From positions 1 to 9,887 of the forward strand of contig JAFQOC010000582.1 of the NCBI GenBank assembly GCA_017420845.1: a stretch of 9,887 bases of DNA, in the 5' to 3' direction. The position numbers and the translations under genes are program-made. This document shows positions 5,913 to 9,887 of this stretch, piece after piece. The notes beneath the pieces were generated by a model. The model did no database searches, had not been told where the DNA came from, and saw nothing but the letters and a program-made list of their open reading frames with translations. How positions within the stretch are numbered: position 1 is the first letter of the stretch; every line of letters starts with the position of its first letter. Origin of the DNA: Clostridia bacterium (GTDB taxonomy: Bacteria; Bacillota; Clostridia; Oscillospirales; CAG-272).

Positions 5913-6956
5913 ATGAAAATAACCGTACTGGCAGGAGGCCTGTCCCATGAGCGGGAGGTTTCCCTGTCCTCCGGCTCCCTGATCGCGGGAGCTCTGGTCC
6001 GCCGAGGCTTTGACGTCTGCCTAGTGGACCTGTATACGGGGAAGGCCATCGACGGCTCTGATCCCGGGTTTACCGACGAGCCCATTGAGCCCTACCGCGT
6101 CAGCCCCACCGTCCCCGATCTGGAGGCCTTGAAGCGCTCCACGGGTCGGGGGGAGCGGCGGATGGCCGATAACATCCCCGCCCTCTGCGCCGAGGCGGAC
6201 GCCGTATTCATTGCCCTTCACGGCGACGTGGGGGAAAACGGCCAGCTGCAGGCCTATCTGGACATGGCCTGCATTCCCTACACGGGAAGCGGCTACGCGG
6301 GAAGCCTTCTGGCCATGGACAAGGATCTGACCAAGCGGCTTCTGGTAGGCGCGGGCGTGCCTACCGCTCCCTGGGTTCTGTGTGACCTGTCCCGAGGTGT
6401 GGAGATTGCCGCCGACCGCGTTGAGGCGGAGGTGGGCTATCCCGCCGTCATCAAGCCCTGCTCGGGAGGCTCCAGCGTGGGGGTTTCCATGGCGGAGGAC
6501 CGTGCGGAATTGGTGGCCGCTTTGGAAAAGGCCAATGCCTTTGAAACGGCCATTCTGGTGGAGCGCCGCATTACGGGTCGGGAGCTGACCGTCAGCATTC
6601 TGGACAGGGAGGTTCTCCCTGCCGTGGAGATCATCCCCCTGTCGGGCTTTTACGATTATGAGAATAAGTACCAGGCGGGTCTGACCCGAGAGATCTGTCC
6701 CGCTCCCCTGACGGAGGCCGAGAGGGAGGCTCTGGAGGAGGCGACCCTGAAGGGCTTCCGCGCCCTTCGCCTGCGCGGCTACGCCCGCTTTGATTTCATT
6801 CTGGACGGGGACGGGACTCCGTGGTGTTTGGAGGCCAACACCCTCCCCGGCATGACCCCCACCAGCCTGCTCCCTCAGGCCGCCTTTGCCGCGGGCATCG
6901 GGTACGGTGAGCTCTGCGAGCGCATGGTACTGCTGGCCATTGGGGAGGAGCCCTGA
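5913..6956 (+). CDS. ddl: D-alanine--D-alanine ligase
   Basis: A 347-residue ATP-grasp enzyme that joins two D-alanines for the peptidoglycan pentapeptide. The start is ATG 5913, with AAAGGA eight bases upstream; the frame is open further upstream, but that stretch overlaps prmC and is not conserved. Visible landmarks are the N-terminal AGGLSHEREVS (7-17, first D-Ala site), HGDVGENG (103-110), GSSVG (186-190), the loop FYDYENKY (246-253) and the metal-binding end D294, E307, N309 in the LEANTLPGMT stretch. The loop Lys252-Tyr253 corresponds to the Lys-Tyr pair of ordinary Ddl enzymes, so this is predicted to be a D-Ala-D-Ala ligase and not a vancomycin-resistance D-Ala-D-Lac type. It is probably co-transcribed with prmC. 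The length is normal and the assignment sure. Confidence 0.96.
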   Translation: MKITVLAGGLSHEREVSLSSGSLIAGALVRRGFDVCLVDLYTGKAIDGSDPGFTDEPIEPYRVSPTVPDLEALKRSTGRGERRMADNIPALCAEADAVFIALHGDVGENGQLQAYLDMACIPYTGSGYAGSLLAMDKDLTKRLLVGAGVPTAPWVLCDLSRGVEIAADRVEAEVGYPAVIKPCSGGSSVGVSMAEDRAELVAALEKANAFETAILVERRITGRELTVSILDREVLPAVEIIPLSGFYDYENKYQAGLTREICPAPLTEAEREALEEATLKGFRALRLRGYARFDFILDGDGTPWCLEANTLPGMTPTSLLPQAAFAAGIGYGELCERMVLLAIGEEP

Positions 6957-7027
6957 CCCATCGTTGCCACGTCTTCGGCATGACTCACGCGCCTTGGCGT
7001 ATTCACTCAAAAGAGAGGATTTTCGTT

Positions 7028-8077
7028 ATGGAAGAAAGAAAACTCGGCTACGCCGTTCTCGGTCTGGGCATTGGTATGGCTCACGCCGACGCGGCCTTTG
7101 CGTCCCCCCGCGCCGATCTGGTGGCGGTCTGCGATATCGACGAGAAGCGCTTGGCGAAGGCGCAAAAAAAGTACGCGGGGGTTACCGCGTACCGCGATTT
7201 TGAGGCGCTTCTGGCCGATCCGCGGGTGGAGTGTATCAGCATTTGTCTCCCCTCGGCCATGCACGCGGATTTTGCCGTCCGCGCCATGGAGGCAGGGAAG
7301 CACGTGCTGGTGGAGAAGCCCCTGGACATCACCCCCGACCGCGCCCGCCTCATTGAGGAGGCCAGAGTCCGCACGGGCATGATCTGCGGTGTGGTCCACC
7401 AGAACCGCTTCAACGTGGATATGTACCCCATCCGCGATGCCGTGGAGAGCGGACGGCTGGGTAAGCTGATCCTGGGCACCTTCGGGGTCAAGTGGTACCG
7501 CGATCAGGCGTATTACGATCACGGCGGCTGGCGGGGCACCTGGGAAATGGACGGCGGCGGGTCGCTGATGAACCAGTCGGTTCATACCGTAGACCTCATG
7601 CAATGGCTGATGGGTGACGTGGAATCCGTCACCTCCCACATGGGTATCTACAACCACGATATCAAAACCGAGGACACCACCGCCTCTCTGATCAAGTTCA
7701 AGAGCGGTGCCGTGGCCACCTTCGTCAGCACCACCTGCGCCTACCCGGGTATCTCCACCGAGATCATGCTCTACGGCACGGGTGGCTCGGTGGAGGCCGA
7801 CGCCGATTGCCTCAAAACCTGGAAGATGACCGACTCCCCCGACGAGGACGCCGAGGAGGCCGAGATGCTTGCCCGCTACGGCGGCGGCAATCTGAGCGCC
7901 ATCCCCGAGGATGCCGCCCGCCTGTTCGGCCACGACCACGTGGTCTATGACATGATCGACGCCGTGCTGGACGGCCGTGACCCCCAGGTCATGCCCGCCG
8001 ACGCCTTGAAGGCGGTGGAGATCGTCTGCGCTGTGTATGAGTCGGCACGGACGGGGAAGACGGTGTATTTCAACTAA
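7028..8077 (+). CDS. Gfo/Idh/MocA family NAD(P)-dependent oxidoreductase
   Basis: A 349-residue protein. ATG 7028 is preferred because AGAGAGGA precedes it by eight bases and the Rossmann fold begins at once. An in-frame ATG at 6980 adds 16 unconserved residues and has no ribosome site. Residues 8-16 carry the dinucleotide-binding GLGxG (12-16). CDID (35-38) ends the second strand, where cofactor choice is made. EKPLD (96-100) contains the usual catalytic Lys97, and GGGSLMNQSVHTVD (176-189) supplies the H186/D189 pair of sugar-dehydrogenase members. The C-terminal half is the alpha/beta substrate domain, ending in TGKTVYFN. Such enzymes oxidise or reduce sugars, inositols or related polyols; the substrate cannot be told from sequence. 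It follows ddl by 71 bases and may share its transcript. No other sugar gene is visible. The family is sure, the function only general. Confidence 0.9.
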   Translation: MEERKLGYAVLGLGIGMAHADAAFASPRADLVAVCDIDEKRLAKAQKKYAGVTAYRDFEALLADPRVECISICLPSAMHADFAVRAMEAGKHVLVEKPLDITPDRARLIEEARVRTGMICGVVHQNRFNVDMYPIRDAVESGRLGKLILGTFGVKWYRDQAYYDHGGWRGTWEMDGGGSLMNQSVHTVDLMQWLMGDVESVTSHMGIYNHDIKTEDTTASLIKFKSGAVATFVSTTCAYPGISTEIMLYGTGGSVEADADCLKTWKMTDSPDEDAEEAEMLARYGGGNLSAIPEDAARLFGHDHVVYDMIDAVLDGRDPQVMPADALKAVEIVCAVYESARTGKTVYFN

Positions 8078-8084
8078 ATAACGA

Positions 8085-8121
8085 ACGAAAAAACGGTACG
8101 CCCACCCCGGACGTACCGTTT
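8085..8121 (-). terminator. Rho-independent terminator between converging genes
   Basis: AAACGGTACG (8091-8100) pairs perfectly with CGTACCGTTT (8112-8121) across an 11-base loop. On the minus strand six T (8093-8088) end the structure, so it is a good terminator for the membrane-protein gene read leftwards. On the plus strand only TTTATGTTT follows, giving weaker termination of the oxidoreductase transcript. Confidence 0.82.
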
Positions 8122-8161
8122 ATGTTTGCATTCGAAATGCGGGAAAACAGGCTTGCGCCCG

Positions 8162-9031
8162 TCACATCCCCGACCGTCTTCGACCTCGTTTGGGCTTTGT
8201 CGCTCCCTGTCCCTCGCCGCCGCAGCCGTCGCAGGCACCGCCGCAGTCGCAGTCACAGCCGTCGCCGCAGTCACAGTCACAGCCGTCGCCGCCCGCGCAG
8301 ATCAGCACCAGCAGCACCACCGACGCCACGGCCATGAGCAGACCGAAGGAGGCAAAGGAGGTGAACCGCAGCCAAGGGGATTCGTCATCCGAGCAGGAGA
8401 CGTGGAGGGCAATCACGGTGATGAGGGTCCAGATGAGATTGAAGCAACCAAAGCTGAAGAGCACCTTGCTGTCGCTCCGCACCCAGAATATAATGCAGAC
8501 CACCATCAGAGCCACGGTCAGGAGCGCCGTGATCCCTGTCCCCAGACCGTATCGGTCGGGCAGGACTTGGATGAGCAGACATACGATTCCGTACAGCAAG
8601 ACGGAAGCCAGTACCCCTGCCGACAGAGCCGAGGGGGTGGGCTTTGCGTCCAGATGGATATAGTAGGCGGTCATGCAAAGGGAGGTGCCCAGGGTATTGA
8701 TGAGAATGCCTACCCCGTACAGCAGGGTTCTGACCCAGGTAGCTCGGAGAAATTTCTGATTCCCGCCCAGCAGGTGGAAGGGAATGGCCAGTAGCGAGAG
8801 GAGCACGCCGCCCACCAGGGCGGTGCCGGGGCTGACATCCTCGAGGAGGGAGCCGCACCACAGGGGTACAAGAACCGTAAAGAGCAGGGAGGTCAGTACG
8901 CCGACCAAGGGGATCATCCGTCCTCGGACCCGATAGGCGCGGATCATGCGGGCGGCCTCCCGGGCGTACATGGCACGATCCTCGGGGGAGCTTTCGGTGA
9001 AGTGGTAGGTGGAGTGGTCTTGTTCGCTCAT
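8162..9031 (-). CDS. Predicted seven-helix membrane protein with Cys-rich C-terminal tail, function unknown
   Basis: The start is ATG 9031 (289 residues), with AAGGAG six bases upstream. The frame is open a further 46 codons, but that stretch crosses the promoter at 9072-9100 and is not credible as protein. Residues 1-38 are charged and probably cytoplasmic. About seven hydrophobic segments follow (roughly 40-59, 70-89, 102-124, 136-156, 165-184, 190-211, 223-245). The last helix runs straight into a tail with nine cysteines (C245, C251, C253, C255, C259, C261, C263, C267, C270) in Gly/Asp-rich sequence, in which GDGCDCDC occurs twice. It ends in a basic stretch (280-287). The tail could bind metal or be an oxidised linker, but which side of the membrane it faces is uncertain. 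I do not recognise the family. It is monocistronic, with its own promoter and terminator. Confidence 0.78.
   Translation of the reverse strand: MSEQDHSTYHFTESSPEDRAMYAREAARMIRAYRVRGRMIPLVGVLTSLLFTVLVPLWCGSLLEDVSPGTALVGGVLLSLLAIPFHLLGGNQKFLRATWVRTLLYGVGILINTLGTSLCMTAYYIHLDAKPTPSALSAGVLASVLLYGIVCLLIQVLPDRYGLGTGITALLTVALMVVCIIFWVRSDSKVLFSFGCFNLIWTLITVIALHVSCSDDESPWLRFTSFASFGLLMAVASVVLLVLICAGGDGCDCDCGDGCDCDCGGACDGCGGEGQGATKPKRGRRRSGM
8244..8291 (-). repeat. 24-base tandem repeat (two copies) coding the Cys-rich tail
   Basis: Two adjacent 24-base units, 8244-8267 and 8268-8291, differ at one base (g/a at 8249/8273). On the minus strand each encodes G-D-G-C-D-C-D-C, so the period is eight codons and copy changes would stay in frame. 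Partial related sequence (CAGCCGTCG at 8223-8231) extends the pattern towards the stop codon. Confidence 0.85.
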
Positions 9032-9071
9032 GAAGGGCTCCTTTCTGCGGCAAATCGGTTCTTTTGATTGT

Positions 9072-9100
9072 ATTATACCACAGATGGAACAGAAAGTCAA
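9072..9100 (-). promoter_or_regulatory. Sigma-A promoter of the seven-helix membrane protein
   Basis: On the minus strand, TTGACT (9100-9095), a 17-base spacer and TATAAT (9077-9072) lie 41 bases before ATG 9031. Both boxes are at or one base from consensus. This placement also rules out the longer reading of the downstream gene. Confidence 0.88.
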
Positions 9101-9247
9101 TAGCCAAATGAAAAAAGGAGCCGATTCGCTCTGCGCGGTGTTTGGGAAATATTCCTCGCGGTTGTTCAAACCGCGAGGAATATTTCGGAACGGCGTAAAT
9201 TGACTTTCAATTTGCCGCTAACTGTGTACGCCGTTCGGACTCCTTTT
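9093..9247. other. Nested hairpin region between the two minus-strand genes
   Basis: This non-coding stretch carries several inverted repeats. The main one is a perfect 18-base-pair hairpin with a 5-base loop, GAAATATTCCTCGCGGTT (9146-9163) with 9169-9186. A 10-base repeat GAACGGCGTA/TACGCCGTTC (9188-9197/9227-9236) encloses AAATTGA-ctt-TCAATTT (9197-9213). An outer pair AAAAGGAGCCGA (9113-9124) with TCGG-a-CTCCTTTT (9235-9247) has one bulged base. GAAAGTCAAT (9093-9102), which contains the -35 box of the next promoter, is an exact inverted copy of 9199-9208. On the minus strand the outer helix ends in a T run (9116-9111), so the whole may act as an elaborate terminator of the lipoprotein gene. 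It could also be the remnant of a small mobile repeat. The repeats are certain, their role is not. Confidence 0.6.
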
Positions 9248-9576
9248 CATTCCCCGCCGCAAACCGAGCAGGCTTTTCCCTTGCCGCTGTCCAAGGCCGC
9301 TTGGATGCTCCCGGATCGAATGGACTTGGCATTCTTCAAATGGCGGCAATCCATCGTCATGTGGTACACGCTCCCTCCGTCGGTCCAAAAGACCAGATAG
9401 AAGCTCTCGGCCTGGCCTCTGGTGGGCTCCTCCGGCTAGACGGTGTTGGTCAGCAACGCGGCCGACAGGGAAGCAAGCTCCTCCTTGGAGATGGGGCGGC
9501 CGCCGTCAAACCCGTCTCCTCCGCGGCAGGAGGAAAGGAGCAGACAGATCATGATCAAGCATAGCAATTTTTTCAC
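9247..9576 (-). pseudogene. Small lipoprotein gene with an in-frame amber (TAG) codon
   Basis: Starting at GTG 9576, with GGGAGGG four bases upstream, the minus strand encodes M-K-K-L-L-C-L-I-M-I-C-L-L-L-S-S-C, a typical lipoprotein signal with lipobox LSSC (lipidated Cys17). Codon 47 is TAG (9438-9436). The same frame then continues for 62 codons to TGA (9249-9247). The second part has the motif Y-L-V-F-W-T-D-G-G-S-V-Y-H (60-72), then C77-R-H-L-K-N-A-K-S-I (77-86), ending A-C-S-V-C (103-107). This resembles a small Cys/His module seen at the end of some clostridial surface proteins (GSxYHxxxxCxxL..AkxI..AxxxGkxxCxxC). Two conserved halves around one stop suggest a single recent mutation, sequencing error or read-through. 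Unsuppressed, only a 46-residue lipopeptide is made. A GCATATTCT motif about 25 bases before the start could be a sporulation -10, but this is weak. Confidence 0.72.
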
Positions 9577-9641
9577 AGAACCCTCCCGTACGCAAAGAGA
9601 ATATGCGGTCGTTTTTTGATATAGAATTGTTTGTGGAAAAC

Positions 9642-9671
9642 AAAAAAGCCAAGGCGATTGCCTCAGCTTTT
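9642..9671 (-). terminator. Rho-independent terminator of tRNA-Arg
   Basis: On the minus strand AAAAGCTGAGGC (9671-9660) pairs with GCCTTGGCTTTT (9655-9644) across a 4-base loop, 12 pairs including two G-T. A run of six T (9647-9642) closes it, four bases past the tRNA CCA end. Confidence 0.88.
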
Positions 9672-9675
9672 CCGT

Positions 9676-9752
9676 TGGCGCGGTGTAAGGGACTCGAACC
9701 CCTGACCTACTGGTTCGTAGCCAGTCACTCTATCCAGCTGAGCTAACACCGC
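9676..9752 (-). tRNA. tRNA-Arg (anticodon ACG), CCA encoded
   Basis: The 77-base minus-strand sequence folds as a full cloverleaf. Acceptor GCGGTGT pairs with ACACCGC, the D arm is GCTC-AGCTGGATA-GAGT, and the anticodon stem ACTGG/CCAGT carries loop CTACGAA, so the anticodon is ACG (arginine, CGN codons, A34 expected to become inosine). The T arm has loop TTCGAGT, the discriminator is G, and the genome encodes CCA (9678-9676). It stands alone between its promoter and terminator. Confidence 0.97.
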
Positions 9753-9770
9753 ATGTCTCACGACCTGCCT

Positions 9771-9799
9771 ATTATAGCACAACAGGCGGGATTTGTCAA
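9771..9799 (-). promoter_or_regulatory. Consensus sigma-A promoter of tRNA-Arg
   Basis: On the minus strand a perfect TTGACA (9799-9794), a 17-base spacer and a perfect TATAAT (9776-9771) with the extended TGC element lie 18 bases before the tRNA 5' end. This fits a strongly expressed stable RNA. Bases 9800-9887, to the window edge, show nothing else I can name. Confidence 0.93.
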
Positions 9800-9887
9800 G
9801 CCCCTTTTTGCGATTCTTAAAAAAAAGTTTGTAGCGGTTCAGGCATGTTTTCAAATTTGGGTTTATCGGTGCGTTGGGTTGCAGTTA

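Noticed and set aside
4760..6085. A 441-codon open frame on the minus strand
   Set aside because: It is antisense to prmC and the start of ddl, and its end crosses the promoter region. prmC on the opposite strand is certain.
6980..7027. Upstream ATG (6980) as start of the Gfo/Idh/MocA gene
   Set aside because: No ribosome site precedes it and the added 16 residues are not family-like; ATG 7028 has a good site and begins directly at the Rossmann fold.
6021..7939. Two long minus-strand frames opposite ddl and the oxidoreductase
   Set aside because: They mirror well-identified genes and show only composition-driven Gly/His-rich sequence.
8244..8291. Possible CRISPR-like short repeats
   Set aside because: Two adjacent 24-base units without spacers inside a coding frame are an in-frame coding duplication, not a CRISPR array.
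9032..9169. 46-residue N-terminal extension of the seven-helix protein
   Set aside because: It overlaps a near-perfect sigma-A promoter (9072-9100), while ATG 9031 has AAGGAG at proper spacing.
9663..9854. 63-codon minus-strand frame across the tRNA
   Set aside because: It spans the tRNA-Arg gene and its promoter; the apparent protein is the translated tRNA.

Overview
The window reads as chromosomal DNA of a fairly GC-rich, endospore-forming member of the Firmicutes, most likely a Clostridia or Oscillospiraceae-type gut bacterium. The reasons are a truncated CotJA-type spore-coat gene at the left edge, GGAGG-type ribosome binding sites before almost every gene, several clear sigma-A promoters with 17-base spacers, an IreB (UPF0297) domain (a Firmicutes family), and lipoproteins of a style common in Clostridia. 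No phage, transposase, CRISPR array or plasmid gene is visible. It looks like core chromosome with a few decaying accessory genes.

Layout. Bases 1-275 (-): 5' part of a cotJA-like gene. Bases 407-444: terminator of the next unit. Bases 476-3208 (-): a two-gene operon read from a sigma-A promoter at 3271-3299. Its first gene is a riboflavin kinase/FAD synthetase with an IreB-like domain fused to its N-terminus. Its second gene is a membrane-anchored D,D-carboxypeptidase-like (S11) protein. Bases 3381-3848 (+): decayed collagen-like lipoprotein gene whose signal peptide is broken by a stop codon, followed by a terminator. Bases 3950-4763 (-): a pair encoding an ASRT (sensory rhodopsin transducer family) protein and a TerY-C-like zinc-ribbon protein. 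Bases 5024-8077 (+): prmC, ddl (D-Ala-D-Ala ligase) and a Gfo/Idh/MocA oxidoreductase. Bases 8162-9031 (-): predicted seven-helix membrane protein with a Cys-rich tail. Bases 9093-9247: densely folded non-coding segment. Bases 9247-9576 (-): small lipoprotein gene interrupted by an in-frame TAG. Bases 9676-9752 (-): tRNA-Arg(ACG) with its own promoter and terminator.

Together. A cell-envelope theme recurs: ddl makes the D-Ala-D-Ala that S11 carboxypeptidases recognise, and IreB in enterococci is a substrate and regulator of a PASTA kinase pathway controlling cell-wall stress. The rest is housekeeping (FAD synthesis, release-factor methylation, tRNA) or proteins of unknown role.

Most notable are the IreB-RibF fusion, the S11 protein that has lost two of its three catalytic motifs, the amber-interrupted lipoprotein (TAG ends none of the nine intact complete genes here), and the nested hairpin region at 9093-9247. 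All calls rest on reading the sequence and remembered family motifs; no search was run.
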